Positions 1 to 7,779 of a DNA stretch of 64,000 nucleotides are shown here, piece by piece. Source of the DNA: Rhodospirillaceae bacterium (GTDB lineage: Bacteria > Pseudomonadota > Alphaproteobacteria > Rhodospirillales > Rhodospirillaceae); assembly GCA_029243545.1 (NCBI GenBank), contig JAQWRV010000006.1, positions 186,001 to 250,000 of the forward strand. Direction: 5' to 3'. The position numbers and the translations under genes were made by a program. How positions within the stretch are numbered: position 1 is the stretch's first letter; every line of letters begins with the position of its first letter. Under the pieces are notes generated by a model that searched no databases, had not been told where the DNA came from, and saw only the letters and a program-made list of their open reading frames with translations.

Positions 1-238
1 GAATGGCGAAGACCTTCGGCGAACCACTTTTCATCTCTAGATCTTCAGCCGTGAACATAACAGTGGCCGCTTGACCACCACCGGTCTCCCGCTGGCAATC
101 CCGGCAATGACACTTGACCATGCCGATGGGCTCACCTGTCACCTCATATTGAATGGCGCTGCAGAGGCATTGGCCGGTGAAGTGAGACGGTCCTACCCCC
201 GCCCGCGGTATCCCGGCACGTCCTGGTCGGGGATCCAC
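1..238 (-). CDS. GFA/CENP-V family zinc-binding protein, N-terminal part (runs off the window)
   Basis: The reverse strand reads a continuous frame with the glutathione-dependent formaldehyde-activating (GFA/CENP-V) fold signature: a [14 protein letters not shown] stretch, then [13 protein letters not shown], i.e. the paired CxC and CxxC zinc-binding cysteines at the N-terminus of this family, followed by a hydrophobic strand with AATVMFT. Most family members are small zinc proteins of unknown substrate, so no reaction is claimed. The gene continues beyond base 1. The start is uncertain: no in-frame ATG precedes the motif, and the GTG at 238 is the first plausible codon, which would overlap the end of queF by about 45 bases. 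It lies downstream of queF on the same strand and may be co-transcribed. Confidence 0.7.
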   Translation of the reverse strand, partial: MDPRPGRAGIPRAGVGPSHFTGQCLCSAIQYEVTGEPIGMVKCHCRDCQRETGGGQAATVMFTAEDLEMKSGSPKVFAI

Positions 239-654
239 AGGCCTTCTGGTGCCGCGCCAGTTTGCCAGAACACATCGATGGGGATACCACCGCGGGGGTA
301 CCAATAACCGCCGATCCGCAGCCATTTGGCGCCCGTGGCCTCAACAATACGTTTGCCGACCATCACGGTGCAGTCCTCGTGAAAGGCTCCATGGTTGCGA
401 AAAGAGCCCAAAAACAGCTTCAAAGACTTGGATTCGACGATTTTCCCGTCCGGCACATAATCAATGATAAAATGGGCGAAATCAGGCTGTCCCGTCACGG
501 GGCAGAGGCTGGTGAACTCTGGGCAGGCAAAGCGGACCAAATAGTCTGCGCCGGTCTGAGGATTGGCCACAGTTTCCAGGGTCGCAGCGTCGGGGGAGAC
601 CGCAATTTCGGCTTTACCGCCCAGTTGGGTCAAATTCTCGGACTCATGGCTCAC
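193..654 (-). CDS. queF: NADPH-dependent 7-cyano-7-deazaguanine (preQ0) reductase, short type
   Basis: QueF reduces the nitrile of preQ0 to preQ1 with NADPH, a cytoplasmic step of queuosine synthesis for tRNA. The protein shows the QueF signature ESKSLKLFL (about residues 74-82), the active-site Cys in [13 protein letters not shown] (about residue 51) with the catalytic Asp seven residues later, and the substrate-binding FHED. The length of about 153 residues fits the short, single-domain YkvM-type enzymes. The frame is open to a GTG at 675, but the GTG at 654 has a strong AAGGGAG ribosome site eight bases upstream and gives the usual family start ([12 protein letters not shown]), so it is preferred. 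No other queuosine gene is nearby. Confidence 0.93.
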   Translation of the reverse strand: MSHESENLTQLGGKAEIAVSPDAATLETVANPQTGADYLVRFACPEFTSLCPVTGQPDFAHFIIDYVPDGKIVESKSLKLFLGSFRNHGAFHEDCTVMVGKRIVEATGAKWLRIGGYWYPRGGIPIDVFWQTGAAPEGLWIPDQDVPGYRGRG

Positions 655-700
655 CGCAACGTCTCCCTTAAGCACTTTTCATTGCATTAGCTCTAGCACA

Positions 701-733
701 CCTAACTTGCATCGGCGCGCGCTGCAAGTTAGG
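701..733. promoter_or_regulatory. Perfect 11-bp inverted repeat between divergent genes
   Basis: CCTAACTTGCA at 701-711 is exactly complementary to TGCAAGTTAGG at 723-733, with an 11-base GC-rich spacer. It sits between queF (reverse) and the DUF1289 gene (forward, start 744), ending 10 bases before that ATG. There is no T-run on either side, so it is not a classic terminator. An operator for a dimeric regulator or a leader hairpin that masks the DUF1289 ribosome site are both possible. It does not match a preQ1 riboswitch that I can recognise. Confidence 0.55.
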
Positions 734-743
734 TCAGGTCACC

Positions 744-962
744 ATGAATGGACCGACGTCATCAACTCAATTGCCCACAGACTTGCCGGCTACACCGTGT
801 ATTGGCGTTTGCACGATTAATCCCACCACTAAAATGTGTATTGGTTGCTTGCGTACTGTGAAAGAGATCGGTGCTTGGCGCACCATGACTCTTAATCAGA
901 AACGCGACGTTGTTGCGGCTTGCAAAGCGCGGGCAGAAGAGGCGCAAACGAACGCTTCTTGA
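744..962 (+). CDS. DUF1289 family small cysteine-rich protein
   Basis: A 72-residue protein with the DUF1289 pattern: PCIGVC (CxxxC) followed about nine residues later by CIGC (CxxC), then RTVKEIGAW and a helical, charged tail. The four cysteines suggest a metal or Fe-S site, but the family has no assigned reaction. These proteins are common in proteobacteria as single small genes. The ATG at 744 follows AGGTCAGG and stands 10 bases after the perfect inverted repeat at 701-733, so expression may be controlled there. No operon partner is evident downstream. Confidence 0.85.
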   Translation: MNGPTSSTQLPTDLPATPCIGVCTINPTTKMCIGCLRTVKEIGAWRTMTLNQKRDVVAACKARAEEAQTNAS

Positions 963-1161
963 AGTTGCCTAAAAGTCGCCACGCATGTGTCGTATTCGTC
1001 ATCTATGTAACCGGACAATCTGGCCGATTCGTGCGGTTCTGCGAGTCGCCCCATAAGGTATCATGAGCGCGCGACTCGTTGGAACGTCAATAAAACGTAG
1101 CAACATGTTGTGTCTTGGTTTGCTTCACCTACAATGGATGGTGGATATTGATGGTGAGACG

Positions 1162-1473
1162 ATGAATAAAATGAGCCATGTTCTAGTTAACGAAGATGAT
1201 GCAGGCGTAGTACCTGCAGCGATACCTTTTGTACCGCCGGTAACAGAATTAGAACCTGTGATTCAAGTTGCCTTGGATGACGTGCAAGGCATCGTCATGC
1301 GCGTCATTTCATCGTCCCGTGCCGCTGGCCGCGACTATGTTGATCAATGCCGTTTGGCAGCCGAAGCTGTTATCGCCGTGCGGCCAGACCTTTCAATGCA
1401 GGAAACTTTAAAGGCTATCTTCCGTATGCGGGAAATGGAAGAAGTGGGCGGGAAGACACTCAACGCCGCTTAA
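1162..1473 (+). CDS. Hypothetical protein, about 103 residues
   Basis: Not recognised. The frame is open from 1063, but the ATG at 1162 has GGTGAG six bases upstream and the residues before it look non-coding, so this start is preferred. The protein has a short Pro-rich acidic N-terminus (VPAAIPFVPPVTELEP) and a C-terminal helical half containing RAAGRDYVDQCRLAAEAV and a final FRMREMEEVG. No signal peptide, membrane segment or cysteine motif is visible. The gene ends 10 bases before the convergent Tam-like gene, and a shared bidirectional hairpin spans both stops. Confidence 0.6.
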   Translation: MNKMSHVLVNEDDAGVVPAAIPFVPPVTELEPVIQVALDDVQGIVMRVISSSRAAGRDYVDQCRLAAEAVIAVRPDLSMQETLKAIFRMREMEEVGGKTLNAA

Positions 1474-1494
1474 AAAAGTGCCTTAGGCTTTTTG
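1472..1494. terminator. Possible bidirectional terminator hairpin
   Basis: An A-run, GTGCC-TTA-GGC and a T-run form a short GC stem flanked by A/T runs readable from either strand. It covers the stop codons of the convergent genes ending at 1473 and 1483. The stem is only three G-C pairs plus A-T pairs with a two-base bulge, so efficiency is doubtful. Confidence 0.4.
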
Positions 1495-2256
1495 AGCCAG
1501 TACGAAAATCCGTTTCATCAAAAAGAGCGTTTTACCGTTACCCTGCTTAGGGTACGCCTCTAGCACTTGCCCCCTGTAATCGGCCATAAACTCAGTTTTT
1601 TCGGCCTCGTCTAGGACAGCCAAGTAGGGCGTCAAGCCGGTCCCCATAATCCAGTCCACCACTGGGTTTTTACCCTCCAGCACGTGATGGTAATCGGTGA
1701 CCCAGATGTCGACGGATGTGCTGGCGGGGGTGAGTAGGTCGTAAAAAGCACCAGGATCCATAGGGTTCTTGTACATCCAGACATTTGCGAGCTTTTCTGC
1801 CCAACGCTCCGAATGGACGGTTGCGCTTAAGCAAATTTGGTAACCGGACTCTTCGGTCACCGGAATTTGGAACGCCAGCCAGCCGCCCGGCTTAATGGCA
1901 TCCATCAGCCGCGGTACCACCTCTTCTTGATTTGTAATCCAATGCAGCGCCGCGTTGGAAAACACCAATGCTTTCGGAGTTTCAGCGTTCCAGGTGGACA
2001 TATCGCCCTGTTCCCAGGTGATGTCTGGATAAGATTCACGCGCCTTGGCCAACATCGCTTCGGATGTATCGATGCCGGTAACCGCCCTGTCTGGCCAGGT
2101 GTCCTTCAATCGCTTGGTTACGTTGCCGGGGCCGCAGCCCAGGTCGACAATACCGCCCTCTATATCTAAGGGGATTTGTTCAATGAGGTCGAGCGCAGGC
2201 CGGGCTCGGTATCCCTCGTACCGCAAGTAAATGTCTGGATCCCAACCTTCTTTCAC
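1483..2256 (-). CDS. tam: Trans-aconitate 2-methyltransferase-like SAM-dependent methyltransferase
   Basis: Resembles E. coli Tam along its whole length: an N-terminal WDPDIYLRYEGYRARPALDL, SAM-binding motif I VDLGCGPGNVT (about residues 37-46), acidic loop GIDTSEAM, motif NAALHWI, and a C-terminal VDIWVTDYHHVLEG followed by VDWIMGTGLTPYL, which is diagnostic for this family. Tam methylates trans-aconitate, a by-product that inhibits aconitase. The frame is open to 2319, but the GTG at 2256 has AGAGAGG eight bases upstream and brings the length to about 257 residues, close to the 252 of E. coli Tam. The upstream neighbour is a decayed methyltransferase gene. Confidence 0.87.
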   Translation of the reverse strand: MKEGWDPDIYLRYEGYRARPALDLIEQIPLDIEGGIVDLGCGPGNVTKRLKDTWPDRAVTGIDTSEAMLAKARESYPDITWEQGDMSTWNAETPKALVFSNAALHWITNQEEVVPRLMDAIKPGGWLAFQIPVTEESGYQICLSATVHSERWAEKLANVWMYKNPMDPGAFYDLLTPASTSVDIWVTDYHHVLEGKNPVVDWIMGTGLTPYLAVLDEAEKTEFMADYRGQVLEAYPKQGNGKTLFLMKRIFVLAQKA

Positions 2257-2278
2257 TGTCTGCGCCTCTCTAACATTC

Positions 2279-2800
2279 TCAATCAACCGGTCTGCACCAC
2301 ATCTGATACATCTCGGCAAACTTATGGGGATGGTTCTGCTCGAACATCTCCCAGTTGTCTAGGTTGGTCTGATCCGAGTCATCCGGAAAGGGTTTGGCGT
2401 ATTGCTGCGGGGTCAAAGGGGCTATGTGATCAAACCCCAGCAGCTTGGCCCGCGCTTCGCGTAAACCAGAGGCCGTATCCACGATGTTCTGACCTTTGAT
2501 CTATGTCCGCGCTTCCACAACGGAGGCTCTAGCGCGATCGTTGCACAAGGCAAAGCGTAAGACGCCGTCCGGCGCCAAACACTCTTTCAACACATCAAGT
2601 CCTGCCGCCAGGAAGTCTATATGATGAAGCACGCCAGAACATTCAATAATATAGAAACCGTGATTTAATGCTCTGAGCTCGGCTACATCGCCCACCCCGA
2701 ACGTGATGCCCGCGATGTTTAAGGAGCCTGCTTTGGCTTTTACAAAAGGCCAGGCTGGCCGGGCTCAAGTCCACCGCTGTCAAAGACAGGTTTTCTAGTT
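2279..2800 (-). pseudogene. Decayed TPR-type SAM methyltransferase remnant
   Basis: Three reverse-strand pieces in different frames match consecutive parts of the TPR-plus-methyltransferase proteins common in alphaproteobacteria. Near 2800-2740 is SLTAVDLSPASLAF (SAM acidic loop). About 2750-2501 reads FVKAKAGSLN, GVGDVAELRALNHGF, IECSGVLHHI and LKECLAPDGVLRFALCNDRA, then stops at 2501. From 2482 to 2279 follows the C-terminus with FPDDSDQTNLDNWEMFEQ and KFAEMYQMWCRP. The N-terminal TPR half and the region between the last two pieces are missing. There is at least one frameshift near 2750 and a deletion near 2490. No functional product is expected. Confidence 0.8.
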
Positions 2801-2845
2801 ATTGGGCCAGCATAATTGCGCCCCGGCCGCCCCGGCATTCCAGAC

Positions 2846-4909
2846 TCAAACCGGCGCCTGCCGTTTTGATATCCAGATCAACATTACCAGTCCTGCGATG
2901 GCGAGCCCGCCAATGCTCCAAGACCCGTGTGGCCACAAAAGAAAACCTGCGATGGCTGCCGTTGCAATGCGCAAAGCTAGGCTGATGGGCCCTTCGAGAT
3001 AACCCTGCAATACGCCGGCGACTGCGTAGAGCGCTGCGGCCGTAAATAAAACGACGCGGAGTAACTCCAATCCGCTTCCACCGATGAGAGGAGATACGGC
3101 CATCACCAGTGGGATCACATAGAGTCCTTTTGCATAAGCCCAGGCTGTGAATCCCGTTTCGATGGGCTTTGTGCCGGCCAAGCCTGCCGCCGCATAGGCG
3201 GTCAAGCACACCGGTGGCGTGACGTTGGAATCCTGTGACAACCAAAACACAATCATATGCGCCGTCAATAAGGATGCTGCAATCGCACCTGCAGAGAGGC
3301 CTTGGTCTGACAGTGTGCTTTTTAACTCAGGCGGTACTGTTGCCAGAAAACTCACTGCCGCGGCCCGGCTCATAGGATCGGCCAGAGCAGCTGCTTGGTC
3401 GGGTATCAGAATCTGCAACACTGTAAGCGCACCCTCGTTCAACGTGCCGGTCATAAGGGCTTCTATCAGTTTGGTATCCACAATGAGATCAGCCAGGGCA
3501 GGAGCGGCCAGCGGCGCCAGCACGACATAGGCCGCAGTCACCGGAAGGCCTAAGCCCAATACCAATGAAGCCAATGCCACAAACACCAGGGTCAAAATCA
3601 AGTTACCGCCAGACCAGGTGATGATCATCTGGGAGACCGCTGGTCCCAAGCCTGTTGTTGTCACAGCCATTACAACAAGGCCGACGGCGATCAACAGGAC
3701 TGCGATGGCGGATGCCGTCATACTGGCTTGCGCCAGTCCATAAACGACCTCTTTCAAGCCCATAGGCCGTGGCCCAAAGCGGCTACATACGATACACGCC
3801 AGTGACGCCGCCCCTGCAGACCATGTAGGGGTGTAACCGGCTGTCAAAAGTCCCACCAGCAAGACGATCGGAAAAAGCACTGGCCAACTGCGCGCCATCC
3901 CCAGTTCGCCGCTGCTCGCTGCTGTTTCTTTCTTGAGTCCAAGGCGCAGCGCTGCAATGCGTACTTGAAACGCCACGGACAGAAAATAGAGCAGGGCCGG
4001 CAGAGCTGCAATGCCGATAATGGTGAGGTAGCTTTCTCTGGTGTAGCTCGCCATAAGAAAAGCACCGGCACCCATCACTGGTGGCATCAGTTGGCCCCCG
4101 GTGGACGCGGCAGCCTCGATCCCCGCTGCGGTCCGGGCTGGAAATCCCGACTGTTTCATCAAAGGAATGGTGACGGCGCCTGTCGAAACGGTGTTGCCGA
4201 TAGCTGAGCCGGACACCGACCCCATAAGGCCCGATCCGAATACGGCGATTAGGCCTGGCCCACCGATAAACCGTCCGGCAGCGGCGCGGGCGAGCGCCAA
4301 GATTATTTGGGATGCTCCGCTTTTCAGCAGCATGGTGCCGAATAAGATGAACATAAACACATAGGTCCAGGAGATGCGCGCGATGGTGCCGAACATGCCG
4401 TCGCCGCCATAAGTGGCGCGGTAAAATACTGTTTCCCAGGTCAGGCCGGGGAAGTGAAAAACGCCGGTTACATAGCGGCCCCACCAAGCGGTGTAGGTCA
4501 ATGCAAGAATGGCAAGAATGGGGATGACCCAACCTGTTGTGCGGCGCGCCAGTTCCAGCGCGCAAATCACCGCCGCAACGGCGAAAATCCAGTCCCATGT
4601 GGTGAACGACTGACCGCGCTCATAAAAAGCGTCTTCACCAAAAATAAGATAAAGACAGCTCACCAGTGCAACCCCACCCAATATCCCGTCGCAGGTTTTT
4701 GCGATCTTGCCGGTCCAGGTTTTACGCGCCGGAATAACCAAAGCCACCAGTAGCCCGAGCAAACCGAAATGCAGCAGGGAGGTCCATAGTCCTGATAGGG
4801 GCGAGAAGGAATTGAAATAGAGATGCAGAACGGCAATGGCCGCCGCGAGAGCATTCAGCCACGGCGCACGGTCACGCGCATCATCAAGGGGCGGCACAGC
4901 GTCGCTCAC
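2846..4909 (-). CDS. TRAP transporter permease, fused 4TM/12TM subunit (TAXI type)
   Basis: A 687-residue polytopic membrane protein, hydrophobic nearly throughout. The N-terminal ~150 residues carry four membrane segments (DctQ-like small subunit) and continue into a large DctM-like domain with GSGLMGSVSGSAIGNTVSTG (about 235-254), GQLMPPVMGAGAFLMA and GLGLPVTAAYVVLAP (about 450-465), typical of TRAP permeases. Fused permeases of this size pair with TAXI-family binding proteins, and the binding protein lies two bases upstream on the same strand. TRAP systems import organic acids and similar solutes using the sodium gradient. The substrate is not determined; the neighbouring amidase and deacetylase-like genes hint at a nitrogen-containing metabolite. 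Confidence 0.93.
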   Translation of the reverse strand: MSDAVPPLDDARDRAPWLNALAAAIAVLHLYFNSFSPLSGLWTSLLHFGLLGLLVALVIPARKTWTGKIAKTCDGILGGVALVSCLYLIFGEDAFYERGQSFTTWDWIFAVAAVICALELARRTTGWVIPILAILALTYTAWWGRYVTGVFHFPGLTWETVFYRATYGGDGMFGTIARISWTYVFMFILFGTMLLKSGASQIILALARAAAGRFIGGPGLIAVFGSGLMGSVSGSAIGNTVSTGAVTIPLMKQSGFPARTAAGIEAAASTGGQLMPPVMGAGAFLMASYTRESYLTIIGIAALPALLYFLSVAFQVRIAALRLGLKKETAASSGELGMARSWPVLFPIVLLVGLLTAGYTPTWSAGAASLACIVCSRFGPRPMGLKEVVYGLAQASMTASAIAVLLIAVGLVVMAVTTTGLGPAVSQMIITWSGGNLILTLVFVALASLVLGLGLPVTAAYVVLAPLAAPALADLIVDTKLIEALMTGTLNEGALTVLQILIPDQAAALADPMSRAAAVSFLATVPPELKSTLSDQGLSAGAIAASLLTAHMIVFWLSQDSNVTPPVCLTAYAAAGLAGTKPIETGFTAWAYAKGLYVIPLVMAVSPLIGGSGLELLRVVLFTAAALYAVAGVLQGYLEGPISLALRIATAAIAGFLLWPHGSWSIGGLAIAGLVMLIWISKRQAPV

Positions 4910-4911
4910 CC

Positions 4912-5937
4912 TTAGGGAGCCTCGGGTGGCCGCAAATCTGCAGCGATCTCCAGCCCGATGTCTTGATAAAAGCGCAGGGCGCCAGGATGCAACGGCAACG
5001 GCAGGCCTGGCATTGCCGTCTCCAGGCTCATCGCCGTTGTCGCTTTGTGAATCGCAGACAGGAACGGCAGGTTAGCATAAATTGTTTCTACGATGCGGTA
5101 TACATCTTCATCGGACACGCCCTCATGCACCGCGAGAAAGTTCGGCTGCCCGAGCGTTTGTATTGGCGCACTTTGTCCAGGGTAGGTGTTTGCCGGAATA
5201 ACATAGCGGGCCCACAAAGGGCGCGGTGTATTAGCTTGAATCATCTGTTCATCTGTAAATGATAGCAAACGCAGATCACCGCCCATGGCCGCAAAGACGC
5301 GGGTGACTGCAGCGACAGGTGGTCCCGCTGGCAGATTAGCGGCGGAGAGCGTTCCGTTTTGCAAACCGTCTGCGCTTGGTTCGTAGCCTTGATGCGCAAG
5401 TCTAAAATCTTTATCTGGGTCGTAGCCAAGCCGTGACAACAATGCGCGTCCTGAACCGGCTGTACCTGAATTGCGTGCACCTATGGAAAGGCGTTCTCCT
5501 TTAATCGCCGCAAAATCCGCTGCCGTTCCCGTTGGCGCATAATCAGCCCGCACAACCCAATGTTCGACATTGGGCCACAAGGTTGTCACCGAACGCAGGT
5601 AAGGCTGAGGACCTTCATTGGCGAGGCCACCGCTGCCGTCCTTGGCCCAGGCGCCGTAGATGCCTTGCAGGATGGCGAACCGCACCTGGCCTTCTCGTAA
5701 AAGTTTTATGTTTTCTGCTGAACCGGCTGAAGAAATAGCGGACAAGGATGGCCCACCGGCGGGCTCGAGCTTGACCTTGGTCAGCGTTGCCAGGGCCACG
5801 CCCACGGGGTAGTAGGTGCCCCCCGTCGTCGCCGTCGCCAGAATATAGGACTCGGCAGAAACAGGGGGAGACAGGAGGACTCCTACTGTCATCCACACCC
5901 CTGTGGCCATCGTTCTCAATGCGGACACTTTAAACAT
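4912..5937 (-). CDS. TAXI family TRAP transporter substrate-binding protein
   Basis: A periplasmic solute-binding protein of about 341 residues. A signal peptide is visible (FKVSALRTMATG, a hydrophobic core GVWMTVGVLL, then SPPVSA-ES). The mature start YILATATTGGTYYPVG is the hallmark of TAXI proteins, and the central SIGARNSGTAGSGRALLSRLGY and the later LPAGPPVAAV regions fit the ligand-binding cleft. A TTG at 5973 also opens the frame, but the ATG at 5937 begins directly before the signal peptide. No strong ribosome site is seen for either. It is two bases upstream of the fused permease, so the pair forms one transporter operon; its promoter would face the forward amidase gene at 6045. Confidence 0.92.
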   Translation of the reverse strand: MFKVSALRTMATGVWMTVGVLLSPPVSAESYILATATTGGTYYPVGVALATLTKVKLEPAGGPSLSAISSAGSAENIKLLREGQVRFAILQGIYGAWAKDGSGGLANEGPQPYLRSVTTLWPNVEHWVVRADYAPTGTAADFAAIKGERLSIGARNSGTAGSGRALLSRLGYDPDKDFRLAHQGYEPSADGLQNGTLSAANLPAGPPVAAVTRVFAAMGGDLRLLSFTDEQMIQANTPRPLWARYVIPANTYPGQSAPIQTLGQPNFLAVHEGVSDEDVYRIVETIYANLPFLSAIHKATTAMSLETAMPGLPLPLHPGALRFYQDIGLEIAADLRPPEAP

Positions 5938-6044
5938 GAGGAGGCAGTGTAGGCACCGCGGCGCATGGTGCAAGCGTTGCGGTCGCGCTAGGCTTATAAC
6001 TCAAGAACCTGGAAACCGGGACCAAAAAGATCAGAGGGAATGCC

Positions 6045-6686
6045 ATGAACGACAATTCCGAAACAGCCACTGACAACTACAAGGGCGTATGGGACAACCG
6101 GGTTGGATTTGGTAAGGCCGCCGCCCTTATCGTCATAGATTTCATGAAAGGCTACACCACCGAAGGCTCGCCGTTGTATGCGCCCGGCGTCGTCGATGCC
6201 GTGAAAGCCAGTCCTGAAGTGATCGAAGCCGCCCGCGTCAAGGGTGTGACCGTGCTGCACACCAACGTGCGGTACAATCCTCATAACTTTGAAAACGGCG
6301 GCATCTGGATTGTGAAGGCCCCGGTGCTAAAGTGCCTGGTCGAAGGCAACCCTCTTGCAGAAACCTGTGATGAGGTGGCGCCCCTCGAAACGGAAACCAT
6401 GATCACCAAGCAGTATGCCAGTGTGTTTTTCGGCACCAGCTTGAGCGCAACCCTGACGGCCAAGGGGGTCGATACGATAATCCTAATCGGCTGTTCCACG
6501 TCCGGCTGTATTCGCGCGACTGCTGTTGATGGTTGTCAGCATGGCTTCCGCACCATTGTTGTGCGCGATTGTGTCGGTGACCGCCACGATGGACCGCACG
6601 AATCAAATCTGTTTGATATCAACGGAAAATATGGAGACGTGGTCTCCAAAGATGAAATTCTCGAGTACTTCAACAGCCTGCCGTAA
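6045..6686 (+). CDS. Isochorismatase-family hydrolase (N-carbamoylsarcosine amidase-like)
   Basis: A 213-residue cysteine hydrolase with the catalytic triad of the isochorismatase/nicotinamidase fold: Asp32 in LIVIDFMKGY, Lys122 in MITKQYAS and Cys155 in STSGCIRATA. The long substrate loop with YNPHNFENGGIWIVKAP resembles N-carbamoylsarcosine amidohydrolases, which release ammonia and CO2 from N-carbamoylated amino acids; the exact substrate is not shown by sequence. The ATG at 6045 follows AGAGGGAATGCC. It is divergent from the TRAP-TAXI genes and 39 bases upstream of the deacetylase-like gene, so a two-gene hydrolase operon next to its transporter is likely. Confidence 0.87.
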   Translation: MNDNSETATDNYKGVWDNRVGFGKAAALIVIDFMKGYTTEGSPLYAPGVVDAVKASPEVIEAARVKGVTVLHTNVRYNPHNFENGGIWIVKAPVLKCLVEGNPLAETCDEVAPLETETMITKQYASVFFGTSLSATLTAKGVDTIILIGCSTSGCIRATAVDGCQHGFRTIVVRDCVGDRHDGPHESNLFDINGKYGDVVSKDEILEYFNSLP

Positions 6687-6725
6687 GGCTCATCACCAAA
6701 TATTAAAGACGAGAAGGGGACTGCC

Positions 6726-7610
6726 ATGAGCAACCTGACGCAAACAGCGCATTACGATTATTCCGCCATTATTGATCGCGATCCATTGAAGCTGCCCAAC
6801 GGCGCCCGGGTCGCGGTGGTGCCTTACATCAATATTGAACATTTTCCCGAAGACATTCCCGGCACGGCGCTTGTCCCTGGTACCCAGGGCTTTTCACCCG
6901 ACCCCCTCAACTATGGCTGGCGGGACTACGGCAACCGGGTCGGCTTGTGGCGTATGATGGATATCATGGACCCCCTCGGTATGCGCGGCACGGTCTGTCT
7001 CAACTCCGATATTATTCGCGAGTATCCGCGCATCATTGAAGAAGGGGAAAAACGCAACTGGGCCTGGATCGGCCACGGCATCAACAATGCGCCCGCCAAT
7101 TTCCTCTCCGGCATCGATGAAGACCGCGAACGGGAAATCATCGGTGCAGTTCTTGAAGACATGGAGAAGGCCCTAGGCCGTAAAACCAAAGGCTGGCTTG
7201 GTCCGTTCCTGGTGGAGACCATGAACACTCCCAACATTCTTGCAGACTTCGGTGTTGAATACCTTTGTGATTTCTGCGCTGACGATCAGCCGTTCAAGTT
7301 CAACACCAAGACCGGAAACCTCATATCCGTGCCCTATACGGTGGAACTCAATGACATTCCAGCCTTCCTCAACCTGGGAGTCTCGGGCGCAGACTTTGGC
7401 GACATGATCATCGATCAGTTCGATGTGCTCTATGAAGAAGGCGCCACCAACGCCCGCATCATGCCCATCTGTTTGCACAACTTCCTGATCGGCCAGCCGT
7501 TTCGTGCCAAGCACCTTAAGCGTGCGTTCGAGTACATCGCCAAGCACGATGACGTGTGGTTGACCACAGGCGATGAAGTCAACGACTGGTACCGCGAAAG
7601 CTATATGTAA
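6726..7610 (+). CDS. Polysaccharide deacetylase-family hydrolase (PuuE/allantoinase-like)
   Basis: A 294-residue NodB-type protein. The N-terminal DRDPLKLPNGARVAVVPYIN is the usual opening of PuuE-like deacetylases that act on small amide compounds rather than polysaccharide. WRDYGNRVGLWRMMDIMD, GTVCLNSDIIREYP, GHGINNA (a metal-site His is likely) and GWLGPFLVET follow the family order. The first metal motif reads NIEHFPED in place of the TFDDG of classical NodB enzymes, as in allantoinase-type relatives. The AGGGGACTGCC ribosome site precedes the ATG. Together with the upstream amidase and the TRAP-TAXI transporter it suggests uptake and hydrolysis of a ureide- or amide-like compound; that role is inference. 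Confidence 0.85.
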   Translation: MSNLTQTAHYDYSAIIDRDPLKLPNGARVAVVPYINIEHFPEDIPGTALVPGTQGFSPDPLNYGWRDYGNRVGLWRMMDIMDPLGMRGTVCLNSDIIREYPRIIEEGEKRNWAWIGHGINNAPANFLSGIDEDREREIIGAVLEDMEKALGRKTKGWLGPFLVETMNTPNILADFGVEYLCDFCADDQPFKFNTKTGNLISVPYTVELNDIPAFLNLGVSGADFGDMIIDQFDVLYEEGATNARIMPICLHNFLIGQPFRAKHLKRAFEYIAKHDDVWLTTGDEVNDWYRESYM

Positions 7611-7619
7611 GTTTTATTG

Positions 7620-7763
7620 CTATGGCCCGTCAACACGCGGATCGAGAACGTTAGTGTGGGTTGTCCCGGCCAGAGAGAAGACGGTGTTGATGCCATTTTC
7701 TTTCAACACGCGGGAAACGATTTGTCCGCCTGCGAGCCGTGCGTTAGGGCCGGGGCATGTCAT
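7620..7763 (-). pseudogene. N-terminal remnant of a thiamine-diphosphate (acetolactate synthase-like) enzyme
   Basis: The reverse strand reads a 47-codon frame from ATG 7763 to TAG 7620. Its core, LAGGQIVSRVLKENGINTVF followed by SLAG and HTNVLD, matches the first ~40 residues of acetolactate-synthase-like TPP enzymes (normally over 500 residues). After NVLD the match ends and the frame stops in six codons, ten bases before the end of the deacetylase gene, so the rest was lost by deletion. It probably once belonged to the same catabolic locus. Confidence 0.7.
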
Positions 7764-7779
7764 GGCTGGTGACCCAATT

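Noticed and set aside
262-690. Forward 142-codon frame over queF
   Set aside because: It is antisense to queF, which has clear family motifs; the forward translation has none and lacks a ribosome site.
3783-4598. 271-codon reverse frame inside the TRAP permease gene
   Set aside because: A shadow frame rich in Arg and His, nested wholly in the well supported permease frame.
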